Positions 28,587-39,898 are shown, counted from the first letter of the stretch. The stretch: 64,000 nt of DNA from Vibrio tasmaniensis (GCF_024347635.1 NZ_AP025510.1:2542001-2606000), one strand, 5' to 3'. The notes: generated from the letters alone by a model not told the origin. Numbers and translations: made by a program.

Positions 28587-29708
28587 TTAATCTTCTAAGT
28601 TTTCTACATCAATGCGATTTGCTTTATCAAGCACTGACGCTTTTGCACGAATCTTAGCCTCAAGTTTGTCGACAAGGTCATCGTTGTCAAAACGCTCTTT
28701 CTGACGCTTACCGTCTTCATAGAAGGCACTCTTACGTGCACTACCCGCAAGGCCTAAGTGAGACACTTCAGCTTCACCTGGGCCGTTAACGACACAACCG
28801 ATGATAGAGACATCCATTGGAGTCACTATGTCTTCTAAGCGTTCTTCAAGGGCGTTAACAGTGTTGATAACATCGAATTCTTGGCGAGAACAGCTCGGGC
28901 ACGCAATGAAGTTGATGCCACGCGAGCGAATACGCAAAGATTTAAGAATATCAAAGCCAACTTTGATCTCTTCAACAGGATCCGCCGCTAGCGAGATACG
29001 CAAGGTATCGCCGATACCTTCAGAAAGCAGCATGCCCAAACCTACCGCTGACTTCACAGAGCCTGCACGCGCACCACCCGCTTCGGTAATGCCAAGGTGA
29101 AGAGGTTGATCAATCTGCTTGGCAAGCAAACGGTAAGAACCGACAGCTAGGAATACATCAGAAGCTTTAACGCTGACTTTGAATTGATCAAAGTTCAGAC
29201 GATCTAGGATATCTACGTGGCGCATTGCAGATTCAACAAGCGCTTCTGCTGTAGGTTCTGTGTATTTCTCTTGGATCTCTTTCTCAAGAGAACCGCCGTT
29301 AACACCAATACGAATCGGAATATTCATATCACGTGCACAATCAACAACTGAGCGGATACGGCTTTCGTTACCGATGTTACCTGGGTTGATACGCAGACAG
29401 TCAACGCCGTACTCTGCCACTTTAAGGGCAATACGGTAGTCGAAGTGAATATCAGCAACCAAAGGAACAGAGACCTGCTGCTTGATTAGCTTAAAGGCTT
29501 CAGCGGCCTCCATAGTCGGTACAGATACGCGAACGATATCAGCGCCAACCTTTTCCAGAGCTCGAATTTGAGCAACGGTCGCGGCTACATCTGTTGTTCT
29601 TGTGTTGGTCATGGATTGCACAGCAATTGGTGCACCATCACCGATCGGCACATCACCCACATAAATACGGGTTGATTTGCGACGAATAATAGGAGATTCG
29701 TGTTGCAT
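28587..29708 (-). CDS. ispG: 4-hydroxy-3-methylbut-2-en-1-yl diphosphate synthase
   Basis: The 373-residue enzyme of the MEP isoprenoid pathway converts ME-cPP to HMBPP using a [4Fe-4S] cluster. Cluster cysteines are in [12 protein letters not shown] and [12 protein letters not shown]. The N-terminal TIM barrel starts [15 protein letters not shown]. It follows rodZ by 7 nt and precedes hisS by 70 nt, the standard order, and depends on the ISC system encoded nearby. Confidence 0.98.
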   Translation of the reverse strand: MQHESPIIRRKSTRIYVGDVPIGDGAPIAVQSMTNTRTTDVAATVAQIRALEKVGADIVRVSVPTMEAAEAFKLIKQQVSVPLVADIHFDYRIALKVAEYGVDCLRINPGNIGNESRIRSVVDCARDMNIPIRIGVNGGSLEKEIQEKYTEPTAEALVESAMRHVDILDRLNFDQFKVSVKASDVFLAVGSYRLLAKQIDQPLHLGITEAGGARAGSVKSAVGLGMLLSEGIGDTLRISLAADPVEEIKVGFDILKSLRIRSRGINFIACPSCSRQEFDVINTVNALEERLEDIVTPMDVSIIGCVVNGPGEAEVSHLGLAGSARKSAFYEDGKRQKERFDNDDLVDKLEAKIRAKASVLDKANRIDVENLED

Positions 29709-29715
29709 ATTAACT

Positions 29716-30648
29716 CTAAGGTAAGGTTATTCTAGCTACTTTGCCTGAAGTATACCCAGAAAGGTCGACAGGTTCACTTGCAAATGTCATCGATACGCCT
29801 TCTGGCGCACCTAGAATCACTTTATATGGCGCAGTTCCTGATAGATTTAACGACTGACCTGCTTTTTTGATGCCAGTCGACAAAGTCTTGCCTGCCGCAT
29901 CTTTAACTTGGATCCAGCAGTCTGCAGAGAACTGCATCACTAGCTCGTTGGCTACAGGTTCAGGCGTCACTGTCTCTGATTCAGCCGCTACAGGGGTAAC
30001 CTCTGCAACGTCTTGTGTCTGTTCTGCTTGCTCAATATTCTCTGAAGCCTCAGCCGCGCTAACCACTGCAAGTTCATCCGTACTTTCAGTCGCTGAAGGC
30101 TGCGCACTGTTTTGCTCGGCTTCAATCACTTCTAATGACGTAAATTCTGGCTCTAGAGACTCTTCCACCACAAGCTCTTCTGAGCTTTCTGTGTTGGCGA
30201 GAGATTGAGATAAGGTGTCTTGCTGCTGGTTCTGCCACCACCAAAGTGATGAGATACCCGCAATCACAGCAAAGATGCTCCATGTGAGGATCATAATACG
30301 GCTGTTATGCTTCTCTGTTTTTGTCTTACGAGAAAAACTCAGCATTTCTTGTTCTTGATGTTGAGCATCACCAGAATGATGAAGCGCGTTCAACACCACT
30401 TTTTCATCAAGATTCACGTATTTCGCGTATGAACGGATGTAACCACGCATAAAGGTGGCGACCTGATCTGACTCGAATTGGTTTTCTTCAATTTGTTGGA
30501 TAAGCGTAACGCGCAACTTCAAACGATCAGAAATCTGCTTTTGTGTTAACCCAAGAGATTCTCGTTTATTTTTGAGCAGCGTTCCCGCTTCAATTGCTGG
30601 AGCGACAGTTTCTTTCGGTTGTACTTGTATTTCGTGTTCTGTGTTCAT
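29716..30648 (-). CDS. rodZ: Cytoskeletal cell-shape protein RodZ
   Basis: The 310-residue protein has an N-terminal HTH domain (about 22-88, [20 protein letters not shown]), a positively charged juxtamembrane stretch, a single membrane helix (about 118-137, [20 protein letters not shown]), an acidic Glu/Ala/Thr-rich periplasmic linker and a C-terminal beta domain (DUF4115) with [11 protein letters not shown]. RodZ couples MreB to the cell-wall elongation machinery. It heads the ispG-hisS-yfgM-bamB unit; its promoter should lie in the long gap upstream. Confidence 0.95.
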   Translation of the reverse strand: MNTEHEIQVQPKETVAPAIEAGTLLKNKRESLGLTQKQISDRLKLRVTLIQQIEENQFESDQVATFMRGYIRSYAKYVNLDEKVVLNALHHSGDAQHQEQEMLSFSRKTKTEKHNSRIMILTWSIFAVIAGISSLWWWQNQQQDTLSQSLANTESSEELVVEESLEPEFTSLEVIEAEQNSAQPSATESTDELAVVSAAEASENIEQAEQTQDVAEVTPVAAESETVTPEPVANELVMQFSADCWIQVKDAAGKTLSTGIKKAGQSLNLSGTAPYKVILGAPEGVSMTFASEPVDLSGYTSGKVARITLP

Positions 30649-31042
30649 AGAGAGTGAACTTCTAAATAATTATCGCAGGTTGATGAGAGCATTTTTTATT
30701 TTCGTTTAAGCTCAATCTTACAACCTACTATGTGGAATTTTTCCTGCAACCCAGTTCATCAACCCTTAAAGTAGAAAACCACACGCTGTTGGTGAGCGAT
30801 TTTCTCAGGAAGCTAGTTTATCAAGTAGCCAACCTAAATAGACACATTGACGATTATCGGGTAACAAGCGAGCACTTAAATTAATTTAAGATTATTTAAT
30901 CATAAGCTAATGCCATTACAAGGCAAAAACACTTTCGACAAAATTTACCGTCAGCTCATGGTTTTGTCCAAAATTTAACGAAAAATGTAAGAAAGCGTGG
31001 GGAAAAAATCCAATTATTGGAAATTCACCTTCCAGAAAAGCA
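30649..31042. other. Gap between rodZ and the rlmN terminator
   Basis: About 390 bases, AT-rich in the rlmN-proximal half. It should contain the rodZ promoter. No coding sequence is evident; a pilF-like gene, which sits here in some other gammaproteobacteria, is absent. Confidence 0.6.
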
Positions 31043-31071
31043 ACAAGCCAGAAGGAATCCTTCTGGCTTGT
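31043..31071 (-). terminator. Hairpin terminator of rlmN
   Basis: A perfect 13-bp stem (ACAAGCCAGAAGG / CCTTCTGGCTTGT) with a 3-nt loop, 18 nt past the rlmN stop; minus-strand tail TGCTTTTCT. Confidence 0.88.
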
Positions 31072-31088
31072 TTAGATCTAAATGGTAT

Positions 31089-32231
31089 TTAAACCGCTTT
31101 TACTTGAATCACATCACCTGCGATCAAGTTAGCTTCAGAGGCGGCTTTCAGCATTTTAGTACGCTTGGTTCTATCAATAACATCACCAACCAGCTGACCA
31201 CATGCGGCATCAATATCATCACCACGAGTTTTACGAACCGTAACTGTGTAGTTGTATTCCATCAGCGTTTTTTGGAAGCGATCAATACGAGAGTTGCTTG
31301 GCTTCTTATAAGGCGACCCCGGATAAGGGTTAAATGGAATCAAGTTGATCTTACAAGGCGTATCTTTCATTAGCTCAGCAAGTTCACGAGCGTGGTCCAT
31401 ATCATCATTCACATGATCCAATAGAACGTACTCAACCGTTACTTTGCCGCGGTTAGCATTTGAAGAAGCAATGTAGCGACGAACCGATGCTAGGAAGTCT
31501 TGGATATCCCAACGGTCGTTGATTGGCATGATTTGGCTACGTAGTGCATCGTTTGGTGCGTGTAGAGAAATCGCCAGAGCTACATCGATGTTATCTGTCA
31601 TCTGATCAAGACCAGAAACAACACCAGATGTTGATACTGTTACACGACGCTTAGACAGTGAGAAACCCAGATCATCAAGCATCAGCTCCAATGATGGAAT
31701 TAGGTTCTTCATGTTCAATAGAGGTTCACCCATACCCATCATTACGACGTTAGTAATTGGACGACGACCCGTTTCTTTCTCTAAACCGATTTCACGTGCT
31801 GCACGCCAGATTTGACCAACGATCTCTGAAACTTTCAGGTTACGGTTGAAGCCTTGTTGAGCCGTAGAGCAGAATTTACATTCAAGCGCACAACCTACTT
31901 GCGAAGATACACATAGCGTCGCACGATCACCATCTGGGATGTATACAGTCTCAACGTCTTGGTCACCAACGCTCATCGCCCACTTAATTGTGCCATCTGC
32001 TGAGTGCTGAGCTTCAGAAACGATAGGGGCAACAATCTCACAGCGATGCAGCAGTTTCTCGCGTAATTTTTTGTTGATGTTGTTCATTTGTTCGAAGTCA
32101 TCGACACCGAAGTGATAAATCCACTTCATCACTTGCTCTGCTCGAAACGCTTTCTCATTCAGTTCTTCTGTGAAAAATTTACGAAGACCTTTACGATCAA
32201 AATCGAGTAGATTGACTTTAGCTGTGGTCAT
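31089..32231 (-). CDS. rlmN: Dual-specificity 23S rRNA/tRNA adenine-C2 methyltransferase
   Basis: A 380-residue radical SAM enzyme that methylates A2503 of 23S rRNA and A37 of some tRNAs. The cluster motif is [10 protein letters not shown] (CxxxCxxC); the catalytic C-terminal cysteine lies in DIDAACGQL. The start is ATG 32231 ([15 protein letters not shown]) because GAGAGG lies just upstream; a TTG four codons earlier is rejected. It has its own terminator, separate from the rodZ unit. Confidence 0.96.
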   Translation of the reverse strand: MTTAKVNLLDFDRKGLRKFFTEELNEKAFRAEQVMKWIYHFGVDDFEQMNNINKKLREKLLHRCEIVAPIVSEAQHSADGTIKWAMSVGDQDVETVYIPDGDRATLCVSSQVGCALECKFCSTAQQGFNRNLKVSEIVGQIWRAAREIGLEKETGRRPITNVVMMGMGEPLLNMKNLIPSLELMLDDLGFSLSKRRVTVSTSGVVSGLDQMTDNIDVALAISLHAPNDALRSQIMPINDRWDIQDFLASVRRYIASSNANRGKVTVEYVLLDHVNDDMDHARELAELMKDTPCKINLIPFNPYPGSPYKKPSNSRIDRFQKTLMEYNYTVTVRKTRGDDIDAACGQLVGDVIDRTKRTKMLKAASEANLIAGDVIQVKAV

Positions 32232-32391
32232 GATGCCTCTCAATGACGGAACAATAATTAAGGGCGCGAATTGTACAGGCTTTACGCAACTTCAACAAGC
32301 ACTGTAAAACCCTGTGTTTATTAAGACATTCAAAGTTAAGCGATTAAAATTTACACAATAAAATTGACCAGCTTAAGTTTGGTCGATTCAA

Positions 32392-32436
32392 AGCGAGATT
32401 CCCGATTACGCTCCTTCGTCGCTTTCGGGAATGACG
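32392..32436 (-). repeat. Dispersed palindromic repeat, copy A
   Basis: A 45-bp element that begins AGCGAGATTCCCGATTACG and ends TTTCGGGAATGACG; its ends form an internal inverted repeat (ATTCCCGA / TCGGGAAT). Read on the minus strand it begins CGTCATTCC and ends GGAATCTCGCT, the same ends as copy B. The pattern resembles the short intergenic palindromes common in Vibrio genomes. Confidence 0.7.
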
Positions 32437-32524
32437 TACATAATCGCCAACAGTTCAACAATACTTAGCACGAGGTTGTGGCTCTCACTATTCATCGCCA
32501 TCAGGTTATGAATTCCTCAAAGCC

Positions 32525-32566
32525 CGTCATTCCAGAACTGAGGAACGAAGTATCTGGAATCTCGCT
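32525..32566 (+). repeat. Dispersed palindromic repeat, copy B
   Basis: A 42-bp element beginning CGTCATTCCAGA and ending TCTGGAATCTCGCT, in opposite orientation to copy A and about 88 bp away. Its own arms (ATTCCAGA / TCTGGAAT) are a compensatory version of those in copy A. Confidence 0.7.
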
Positions 32567-32603
32567 TTTCACTACACCTCTTTTTCCACAATCCACCAGA
32601 AAC

Positions 32604-32632
32604 GAAAAAGGCCTCACCGAAGTGAAGCCTTT
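32604..32632 (-). terminator. Intrinsic terminator of ndk
   Basis: On the minus strand AAGGCTTCAC pairs with GTGAGGCCTT (one G-U pair) around TTCG and is followed by a T-run. It starts 23 nt past the ndk stop. Confidence 0.93.
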
Positions 32633-32654
32633 ATTGATATTTGCTGTTGTCTGC

Positions 32655-33089
32655 TTATTCAGCTGGACGTGGGCAAATTTCAGATTCTGGGAAGAAGAAT
32701 TCGATTTCGCGAGCCGCCGATTCAGGGCTATCACTGCCGTGTACTGAGTTGTAACGCATGCTGATTGCGTAGTCAGCACGGATAGTGCCGCATGCCGCTT
32801 CTTCTGGATTTGTTTTGCCCATAAGTTCACGGTAACGAGCAATCGCGTTTTCGCCTTCAAGTACTTGAACCATGATAGGACCAGAAGTCATAAACTCTTT
32901 TAGAGCTGGGAAGAACTCTTTGCCTTCGTGTTCTGCGTAGAAGCCACTCGCTTGCTCTTCAGTAAGACGAACCATCTTAGCGGCAATAATTTCTAGGCCT
33001 GCTTTTTCAATTCGGTGGTAGATTTCACCAACAAGGTTACGCTTAACTGCATCCGGCTTAACAATTGAGAACGTTCTTTCTAGAGCCAT
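32655..33089 (-). CDS. ndk: Nucleoside diphosphate kinase
   Basis: A 144-residue enzyme of standard length that exchanges the gamma-phosphate between NTPs and NDPs. The active-site histidine is in [12 protein letters not shown]; the N-terminus [17 protein letters not shown] is the family start. It lies between pepB and rlmN, the order seen in other vibrios, with its own terminator. Confidence 0.97.
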   Translation of the reverse strand: MALERTFSIVKPDAVKRNLVGEIYHRIEKAGLEIIAAKMVRLTEEQASGFYAEHEGKEFFPALKEFMTSGPIMVQVLEGENAIARYRELMGKTNPEEAACGTIRADYAISMRYNSVHGSDSPESAAREIEFFFPESEICPRPAE

Positions 33090-33160
33090 AGGGGTTCCTT
33101 TACTTCATTTTTTTGTTATTAAAGACTGAAATTGCTGAAATCTTTCGATCTCAATTTTTT

Positions 33161-33190
33161 GAATGAGCGGCATCGAAATACCGCTCACTC
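33161..33190. repeat. Inverted repeat between pepB and ndk
   Basis: GAATGAGCGG / CCGCTCACTC (one mismatch) with a 10-nt loop, 7 nt after the pepB stop. On the minus strand it is followed by A residues rather than T, so it does not look like a normal terminator for pepB. Confidence 0.5.
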
Positions 33191-33196
33191 TTATTA

Positions 33197-34492
33197 TTAT
33201 TTTGCTTGGTCGATAAGAAGACGAGCCAGTGTGCGAACACCCATACCCGTTGCGCCTGCCGACCATTTATCACTCGCTGACTTACGGTAAGTACCCGCGC
33301 AATCCATATGAATCCAACCTTTTTTGTAGTCATCTACAAAGTAAGAAAGGAACGCAGCAGCGGTACTTGCACCCGGTGTGTAATCACCCGAGCTGATGTT
33401 TGAAAGATCAGCAAAGTTTGAAGGCAACATACCACGGTGGAAATCAGCAAGAGGCAGTGGCCATAAGCCCTCTTTCTCTTGGTTTGCCGCCGTTAGCGCT
33501 TGGTGAGATAACTCATCATCAAAACTTAATAGTGCGTGGTAGTCGTTACCTAGTGCATTTTTAGCCGCGCCTGTTAGCGTTGCACAGTCGATGATCAACT
33601 CTGGATTCTGAGCGCTTGCGAACATCAGGCCATCAGCTAAAACTAAACGACCTTCCGCATCGGTATTCATGATCTCGACAGTCTTACCATTTTTGTAAGT
33701 AATGATGTCGCCAAGCTTCAATGCACGACCCGAGATCATGTTCTCTGCGCAACATAGGATAAGCTTAATGCGCTTGTTCAGACCGCGTTCAATCGCTAGG
33801 CCTAAACCACCCGTAATAGTCGCTGCACCACCCATGTCAGCCTTCATCGCTGTCATGAATTGACCAGGCTTAATGCTGTAACCGCCTGAGTCAAAAGTAA
33901 TACCTTTACCCACTAGACAAGCAAACACGGGTGCGTTTTCGTCACCTGTTGGGTTGAAGTCCAGTTGAAGCATTGCAGAAGTACGCTCAGAGCCACGGCC
34001 TACTGCGTAGATGCCTTCCCAACCTTCGGTTAGTAGATCTTTGTCTTTAACGATTTTCGCTTTAATTGTACCAGCTGGAGCCACTGACTTGATGTATTCA
34101 GCAGCCATTGTCGCGAGTTGACGAGGTGCCACTTCTTCAGCGGTTTTATTGATAATGTCACGCGTCCAGTCAGTCGCGCGAATTCGAGCTTCAAGCTCAG
34201 TTTGATCGGCTTCTGAAAGCGCATCCCATTCCAATGCATTCTTTTTCTTTGGTCCACGGTAGCCTTGGTAGAAAGCCCAAACGCTTTCTAGATCCCAACC
34301 TTCACCACTAAGTGAAACCAATGCGATTCCTTGTCCGTCAAGCGTACGACCTGCACGTTGAACCGCGCCTAGATCGTGGCCTTCACCAATGTGAATTGTC
34401 GCTCCCGCTTCTGAGAACGATAAAATAGCTCTTGCTCCCCACTGAGGCTGGGCAGCTTGTTGACTTAAAAATACTGACATCTGTGTAGACAT
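33197..34492 (-). CDS. pepB: Aminopeptidase PepB (M17 leucyl aminopeptidase family)
   Basis: A 431-residue zinc- or manganese-dependent peptidase. The M17 signature [14 protein letters not shown] is present, with KADMGGAA and [14 protein letters not shown] metal-site blocks. The start at 34492 is supported by AAGGAG 7 nt upstream. It lies just past the isc operon and is separated from it by a bidirectional hairpin at 34592, so it is probably transcribed on its own. Confidence 0.95.
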   Translation of the reverse strand: MSTQMSVFLSQQAAQPQWGARAILSFSEAGATIHIGEGHDLGAVQRAGRTLDGQGIALVSLSGEGWDLESVWAFYQGYRGPKKKNALEWDALSEADQTELEARIRATDWTRDIINKTAEEVAPRQLATMAAEYIKSVAPAGTIKAKIVKDKDLLTEGWEGIYAVGRGSERTSAMLQLDFNPTGDENAPVFACLVGKGITFDSGGYSIKPGQFMTAMKADMGGAATITGGLGLAIERGLNKRIKLILCCAENMISGRALKLGDIITYKNGKTVEIMNTDAEGRLVLADGLMFASAQNPELIIDCATLTGAAKNALGNDYHALLSFDDELSHQALTAANQEKEGLWPLPLADFHRGMLPSNFADLSNISSGDYTPGASTAAAFLSYFVDDYKKGWIHMDCAGTYRKSASDKWSAGATGMGVRTLARLLIDQAK

Positions 34493-34591
34493 GATTTCTC
34501 CTTGTCATGAACCACTTTGAGTGTGTGATTCTGATTATTTTTCATTAGCGCACTGATGTTAGCATTATGTAGGATGAAAATGTCATTTTGA

Positions 34592-34623
34592 TAAAAAAAC
34601 GGACCATAAGGTCCGCTTTTTTT
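34592..34623. terminator. Bidirectional terminator ending the isc operon
   Basis: CGGACC-ATAA-GGTCCG flanked by a run of A on the left and a run of T on the right. It is about 75 nt past the iscX stop and upstream of pepB. Confidence 0.9.
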
Positions 34624-34697
34624 AGTGAAAATTGTTAACTTGGCTGCGTTTATATTGGACTGATACCAACCTGCAACCAAATAATTAGACAAGAGGA

Positions 34698-34898
34698 TTA
34701 ATCCATCTCATCCATCCAGCACAATATAATGGCCTCTAGAATTTTCTCATTCGAGTGATTCGGCTCATCATCAAAATCTTCAAGATCTAGCACCCATTGA
34801 TGCAAATCCGTAAAACGTACGGTTTTAGGATCCGTCTCCGGGTATAAATCGCATAGCTCAATCGCAATATCTCGCGAATCAATCCATTTCAAGCTCAT
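34698..34898 (-). CDS. iscX: Fe-S cluster assembly protein IscX
   Basis: A 66-residue acidic protein ([20 protein letters not shown] start, ILCWMDEMD end) matching IscX of E. coli in length and sequence pattern. It binds IscS and modulates cysteine desulfurase activity, possibly as an iron sensor. Last gene of the isc operon. Confidence 0.95.
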   Translation of the reverse strand: MSLKWIDSRDIAIELCDLYPETDPKTVRFTDLHQWVLDLEDFDDEPNHSNEKILEAIILCWMDEMD

Positions 34899-34990
34899 AA
34901 CACTTCCTTATCTTTATCAGCGACGATTTGTCATCTTAATGATTTATATTCTATGCCAGTTTTACTAACACGTTTAGTCGAGCTGAATTC

Positions 34991-35329
34991 TTAATGCTCT
35001 TCAGAAGCTAAGTTCAATGTGTACTTTGGAATCTCTACAACAAGATCCGAATCAGCAACTTTAGCTTGGCAACCAAGGCGAGATTCCATCTCTAAGCCCC
35101 ATGCTTTATCTAGCATGTCGTCTTCTAGATCATCACTCTCTTCTAATGAGTCGAAACCTTCACGAATCACAACGTGACATGTAGTACATGCACACGACTT
35201 TTCACATGCGTGTTCAATACCAATACCGGCCTTCAATGCAACATCAAGAACCGTCTCACCAGTTTTTGCTTCTAAAACAGCGCCTTCTGGACATAGATCT
35301 TCGTGAGGTAAAACAATAATCTTTGGCAT
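34991..35329 (-). CDS. fdx: ISC-type 2Fe-2S ferredoxin
   Basis: A 112-residue adrenodoxin-like ferredoxin. The 2Fe-2S ligands are in CEKSCACTTCHVV plus the distal SRLGCQAKV. It supplies electrons for cluster assembly on IscU. It follows hscA by 20 nt and precedes iscX by 92 nt. Confidence 0.96.
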   Translation of the reverse strand: MPKIIVLPHEDLCPEGAVLEAKTGETVLDVALKAGIGIEHACEKSCACTTCHVVIREGFDSLEESDDLEDDMLDKAWGLEMESRLGCQAKVADSDLVVEIPKYTLNLASEEH

Positions 35330-35349
35330 GTTTATCTATTCTCTAACTA

Positions 35350-37200
35350 TTAAATATTATCGACTGACTGACCTGACAGTGCAGCTCGAATTGATTTATC
35401 CATACGACGAGAAGCAAAATCTTGGCTCGCTTTGTCGGTATTCTTAATTTCTAGTTCAATGGCATCAGCATTGTCACCATTGCGCACTTCAATCAGTGCT
35501 TCAATCGCTTGAACAAGTTGTTGTTTGCCTTGATCATCAAGTAGCTCGTCACCATCAGCTTGCATTGCTGCGATAAGGCCTTCGATAACGCGATCCGCTT
35601 CTACGCGTTGCTCAGCAAGAGCACGCGCTTGCATGTCTTCTTTTGCAAACGTCATCGAATCTTTCAGCATGCTAGCCACTTCGTTATCGCTTAAGCCGTA
35701 AGAAGGCTTAACTTGGATTTCAGCTTGAACGCCAGTGCTCTTCTCCATTGCGGTAACCGATAGCAGGCCATCCGCATCCACTTGGTAAGTGACACGAATA
35801 TGCGCAGCACCTGCTGTCATTGGCGGTATGCCTTTCAGAGCAAATCGAGCCAATGAACGACAGTCATCAACCATCTCACGCTCGCCTTGCACGGTGTGAA
35901 CTGTCATTGCAGTTTGACCGTCTTTGAACGTGGTAAATTCTTGTGCGCGAGCAACTGGGATCGTGGTGTTACGAGGGATGATCTTTTCGACCAAGCCACC
36001 CATGGTTTCGATGCCAAGAGACAGAGGGATAACGTCCAGTAGCAGCATTTCAGAGTCAGGCTTGTTGCCGACTAAGATATCCGCTTGAATCGACGCACCA
36101 ATCGCAACCACTTCATCAGGGTTAATGCTGGTTAATGGAGTACGACCAAAGAAGTCACCGACCATTTCACGTACAAGTAAGGTACGAGTTGAACCGCCAA
36201 CCATAACCACTTCCAGAACTTCTTCCGCGTCAACTTCCGCATCTTTCAGTGCACGACGGCACGAAAGTAGCGTTTTCTTAACTAGCGGCTTGATGATCTC
36301 TTCGAACTCTTCACGAGTTAATGAGCCAGACCAACCCAGCACGTCAACATCAACGCTTTCAGCTTCAGATAAGCCAATCTTCGCTTCTGTTGCTGCGTCT
36401 AAAAGAATACGGTTCTGTTCTGCCGTTAGCGCTGATAGGCCTATTTGCTCTTGGAAATGTTCTGCAATCAAATGGTCAAAATCATCTCCGCCTAATGCAG
36501 AGTCACCACCGGTTGCTAATACTTCAAAGACACCTTTAGATAGGCGTAGGATAGAGATATCAAACGTACCACCACCCAAGTCATAAACGGCGATTACCCC
36601 TTCTTTACCTGAATCCAAACCATAAGCAATCGCTGCCGCAGTAGGTTCATTAAGAAGACGTAACACGTGAAGACCAGCCAGTTGCGCTGCGTCTTTGGTA
36701 CCAGCACGCTGTGCATCATCAAAATACGCAGGAACGGTAATTACTGCACCAGCTAGCTCACCACCGAGTGTTGACTCAGCACGTTGACCGAGCGCTCGCA
36801 AAATGTCTGCTGATACTTGAATTGGGTTTTTGTTGCCTTGCTCTGTGCGAATCACAGGCAAACCATTATCACTTTCTTCAAACTGATATGGCAGAGACGG
36901 GTAGCGCTGTTGAATATCCGACAGTGAGCGACCGATTAATCGCTTTATTGAGATAATGGTATTTTTAGGGTCAGTCTGCGCGTTAGCACGAGCTTCATCG
37001 CCAGTGGTGTACGACTCTGACGTATAGTGAACAACGGAAGGTAAAATGCTTCGACCTTGTTGATCAACGAGCGTGCTCGCCTCGCCACTGCGTACTGCAG
37101 CAACCAACGAGTTTGTTGTACCTAAATCAATACCCACAGCAAGCTTATGCTGGTGAGGAGCGGCGCTTTGCCCTGGTTCTGCAATCTGAAGTAGTGCCAT
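35350..37200 (-). CDS. hscA: Hsp70-type chaperone HscA
   Basis: A 616-residue DnaK-like chaperone of Fe-S assembly. The ATPase domain has [29 protein letters not shown] and [10 protein letters not shown], followed by a substrate-binding domain recognising the LPPVK motif of IscU. I choose ATG 37200 ([11 protein letters not shown]); the frame extends upstream to a TTG at 37221 that gives no family match and would overlap the SD AAGGAC. Length equals that of E. coli HscA. Confidence 0.97.
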   Translation of the reverse strand: MALLQIAEPGQSAAPHQHKLAVGIDLGTTNSLVAAVRSGEASTLVDQQGRSILPSVVHYTSESYTTGDEARANAQTDPKNTIISIKRLIGRSLSDIQQRYPSLPYQFEESDNGLPVIRTEQGNKNPIQVSADILRALGQRAESTLGGELAGAVITVPAYFDDAQRAGTKDAAQLAGLHVLRLLNEPTAAAIAYGLDSGKEGVIAVYDLGGGTFDISILRLSKGVFEVLATGGDSALGGDDFDHLIAEHFQEQIGLSALTAEQNRILLDAATEAKIGLSEAESVDVDVLGWSGSLTREEFEEIIKPLVKKTLLSCRRALKDAEVDAEEVLEVVMVGGSTRTLLVREMVGDFFGRTPLTSINPDEVVAIGASIQADILVGNKPDSEMLLLDVIPLSLGIETMGGLVEKIIPRNTTIPVARAQEFTTFKDGQTAMTVHTVQGEREMVDDCRSLARFALKGIPPMTAGAAHIRVTYQVDADGLLSVTAMEKSTGVQAEIQVKPSYGLSDNEVASMLKDSMTFAKEDMQARALAEQRVEADRVIEGLIAAMQADGDELLDDQGKQQLVQAIEALIEVRNGDNADAIELEIKNTDKASQDFASRRMDKSIRAALSGQSVDNI

Positions 37201-37222
37201 GGATGTGTCCTTGTTATACAAA

Positions 37223-37738
37223 CTAGTCGATCAAACGATCTTCAACTAATTCGATTTCATTCTTTAATTTTGCAATAAACTTAAGCTTTCTTACTCGGTC
37301 TGCTGCTTCTAGCCAAGCTTCGCTTTCGAGTTCTTGTTGGATAGCGCTTAATTGTTGTTTATACATTTTGCTAACCTTGCCTTCAAATGCAAATAGCGCA
37401 TCTTCAGGATCAGAACTGTCTGCGATGTCTTCCAGCTCTTCACGCAGTTCCATTTGCTCCATCAGGAACATAGGATCTTGCATGGTTTGTTGTTCACCAC
37501 GAATGTCTTCTCCGTGTTGAACCAACAGGTATTCTGCTCGGCTGATTGGATTTTTCAATACCTGGTACGCATCATTGATTTGTGCCGCTTTTTGCACGGC
37601 TAATAAGCGATCACGCTCAGAAGCTATCGCAAATTTATCAGGATGGAATTGGCGTTGCAGATCTCTAAACTGAGAAGAAAGAAGGCTACCATCCAGTTGA
37701 AACTGAAGTGGTAGCCCAAATAATTCGAAATGATTCAT
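37223..37738 (-). CDS. hscB: J-domain co-chaperone HscB
   Basis: A 171-residue J-protein with the HPD tripeptide in [11 protein letters not shown], and a C-terminal three-helix domain that binds IscU. It delivers IscU to HscA and stimulates ATPase activity. The gap to hscA is 22 nt. Confidence 0.96.
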   Translation of the reverse strand: MNHFELFGLPLQFQLDGSLLSSQFRDLQRQFHPDKFAIASERDRLLAVQKAAQINDAYQVLKNPISRAEYLLVQHGEDIRGEQQTMQDPMFLMEQMELREELEDIADSSDPEDALFAFEGKVSKMYKQQLSAIQQELESEAWLEAADRVRKLKFIAKLKNEIELVEDRLID

Positions 37739-37818
37739 GTAAAGGTGGTCCTAAGTTTAGGCTCTTTGTTCAGAGCCTAATTTTATTCTTCGCTTACAAC
37801 GCTTAACGATTCAAGCGT

Positions 37819-38142
37819 TTAAACATTGAAGCTCTCACCACAACCACACTCGCCTTTCGCGTTAGGGTTGTTGAATTCAAAACCTTCGTTTAGGCCTTCT
37901 TTTACATAATCAAGCTCAGTACCGTCTAGGTATACTAGGCTCTTTGGATCAATGATGACCTTAACACCTGAGTGCTCGAACACTTCGTCTTCTTCGTTAA
38001 GCTCGTCAACGAATTCCAGTACATACGCCATACCCGAACAGCCAGTAGTTTTTACTGCTAAGCGTAACCCGAGACCTTTACCACGGTTATCTAGGAAAGC
38101 TTGAACTCGGCTTGCTGCCGTATCTGTCATGGTGATGGCCAT
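37819..38142 (-). CDS. iscA: Fe-S cluster assembly A-type carrier IscA
   Basis: A 107-residue A-type carrier with the three conserved cysteines, one in TGCSGMAY and two in CGCGESFNV at the end. It transfers clusters to apoproteins. Between iscU and hscB. Confidence 0.96.
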   Translation of the reverse strand: MAITMTDTAASRVQAFLDNRGKGLGLRLAVKTTGCSGMAYVLEFVDELNEEDEVFEHSGVKVIIDPKSLVYLDGTELDYVKEGLNEGFEFNNPNAKGECGCGESFNV

Positions 38143-38245
38143 ACTACAACCTTGTGTTTTATATAAATTGAGAACTCAGGTGGGAGCACAAAGGGTGCTC
38201 CCAAATATTACTTATTTTGTCGACGTAATTACAGTATTGAAGCGA

Positions 38246-38623
38246 TTAGTGCTTCTTTTTGTAATCCGCAACAGCTGCTTTGATTGCATCTTCAGCAAGA
38301 ATTGAACAGTGAACTTTCACTGGTGGCAACTCAAGCTCTTCTGCGATTTCAGAGTTTTTAATAGCAGCTGCTTCATCAATACTTTTACCTTTAACCCACT
38401 CAGTTACTAGTGAGCTAGAAGCGATTGCGCTACCGCAACCGTAAGTCTTGAATTTTGCGTCTTCAATAATACCTTCTGCAGATACTTTGATTTGCAGTTT
38501 CATTACGTCACCACAAGCCGGTGCGCCAACCATGCCGCTACCTACACTTGGGTCTTCTTTATCAAACGAACCTACATTACGTGGGTTTTCGTAGTGATCA
38601 ATTACTTTTTCGCTATATGCCAT
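38246..38623 (-). CDS. iscU: Fe-S scaffold protein IscU
   Basis: A 125-residue scaffold with its three cluster cysteines in GAPACGDVMKL, TYGCGSAIASS and KVHCSILAEDA, and the LPPVK sequence recognised by HscA (ELELPPVKVHC). Second structural gene of the operon, 33 nt after iscS. Confidence 0.98.
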   Translation of the reverse strand: MAYSEKVIDHYENPRNVGSFDKEDPSVGSGMVGAPACGDVMKLQIKVSAEGIIEDAKFKTYGCGSAIASSSLVTEWVKGKSIDEAAAIKNSEIAEELELPPVKVHCSILAEDAIKAAVADYKKKH

Positions 38624-38656
38624 GATAGTTACCTCGAATCCTCTATTTCCGTGAGA

Positions 38657-39871
38657 TTAGTGATGAGCCCACTCAACAGTGTTCAAATCAATCCCTTCTT
38701 TATACATATCCCATAGAGGAGACATGTCGCGTAATTTGTTTACCGCTACACGGATTTGTGCAATCGCGTAGTCGATTTCTTCTTCCGTTGTGAAACGGCC
38801 GAATGAGAAACGTACTGAGCTGTGTGCCAGTTCATCGTTCAGACCAAGAGCACGTAGAACGTATGAAGGCTCTAGGCTTGCTGATGTACATGCAGAACCT
38901 GATGATACCGCTAGGTCTTTTAGAGACATAAGCAGAGACTCACCTTCAACGAAAGCGAAGCTCACGTTTAGGTTGTGTGGTACACGTTGGTCTAAGTCGC
39001 CGTTTACGGTTACTGCTTCTAGATCTTGAACACCTTTCAATAGGCGCTCACGAAGTGCTAGTGCGTGGTCGTAATCTTTCTGCATGTCTTGCTTAGCGAT
39101 AGCAAACGCTTCGCCCATACCCACGATTTGGTGAGTAGCAAGCGTACCAGAACGGAAACCACGTTCATGACCGCCACCGTGCATTTGCGCTTCAAGGCGA
39201 ATACGTGGCTTACGACGAACGTACAAAGCGCCGATGCCTTTAGGGCCGTATGCTTTGTGTGCAGACATAGAGATAAGATCAACTTTCATCTCTTTTACGT
39301 CTAGTGGGATTTTACCCGCAGACTGCGCTGCATCAACGTGGAAGATGATCTTGCGTGCACGACATAATTCGCCGATTGCACCGATATCTTGGATTACACC
39401 AATCTCGTTGTTTACGTGCATGATAGAAACTAGAACAGTATCTTCACGCATTGCAGCTTGTAGCTTGTCTAGATCAATGATGCCGTTTGCTTCTGGCTCA
39501 AGGTATGTCACCTCAAAACCTTCACGCTCTAATTGGCGACATGGATCAAGAACCGCTTTGTGTTCTGTTTTGCACGTGATTACGTGCTTACCTTTCTTCT
39601 CGTAAAAGTGCGCAGCACCTTTGATAGCAAGGTTATCTGACTCTGTAGCACCTGACGTGAAAACAATCTCACGTGGGTCTGCATTTAGTAGATCGGCAAT
39701 TTGCTCACGAGCATTATCTACTGATTCTTCTGCCTGCCAGCCGTAACGGTGTGAACGAGATGCAGGGTTACCGAAGTTACCGTCCATCGTCATGCACTGA
39801 ACCATTTTTTCAGCAACACGTGGATCGACTGGGCATGTAGCTGAATAGTCAAAGTAAATAGGCAGTTTCAT
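38657..39871 (-). CDS. iscS: Cysteine desulfurase IscS
   Basis: A 404-residue PLP enzyme that takes sulfur from cysteine for Fe-S clusters and thio-tRNA. The PLP lysine is in [10 protein letters not shown], and the mobile-loop cysteine in [10 protein letters not shown]. Length matches E. coli IscS. It follows iscR by 27 nt. Confidence 0.98.
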   Translation of the reverse strand: MKLPIYFDYSATCPVDPRVAEKMVQCMTMDGNFGNPASRSHRYGWQAEESVDNAREQIADLLNADPREIVFTSGATESDNLAIKGAAHFYEKKGKHVITCKTEHKAVLDPCRQLEREGFEVTYLEPEANGIIDLDKLQAAMREDTVLVSIMHVNNEIGVIQDIGAIGELCRARKIIFHVDAAQSAGKIPLDVKEMKVDLISMSAHKAYGPKGIGALYVRRKPRIRLEAQMHGGGHERGFRSGTLATHQIVGMGEAFAIAKQDMQKDYDHALALRERLLKGVQDLEAVTVNGDLDQRVPHNLNVSFAFVEGESLLMSLKDLAVSSGSACTSASLEPSYVLRALGLNDELAHSSVRFSFGRFTTEEEIDYAIAQIRVAVNKLRDMSPLWDMYKEGIDLNTVEWAHH

Positions 39872-39898
39872 TTTCTACTCCAATGTAAAAACTGACCG

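Noticed and set aside
29867..30208. Plus-strand Ser/Thr-rich open frame within rodZ
   Set aside because: A shadow of the Glu/Ala/Thr-rich linker of RodZ.
30649..31088. Suspected loss of pilF between rlmN and rodZ
   Set aside because: pilF sits elsewhere in Vibrio and is also absent at this site in E. coli, so its absence is normal.
36125..36586. Plus-strand 153-codon frame within hscA
   Set aside because: A shadow of hscA; the opposite-strand gene is unambiguous.
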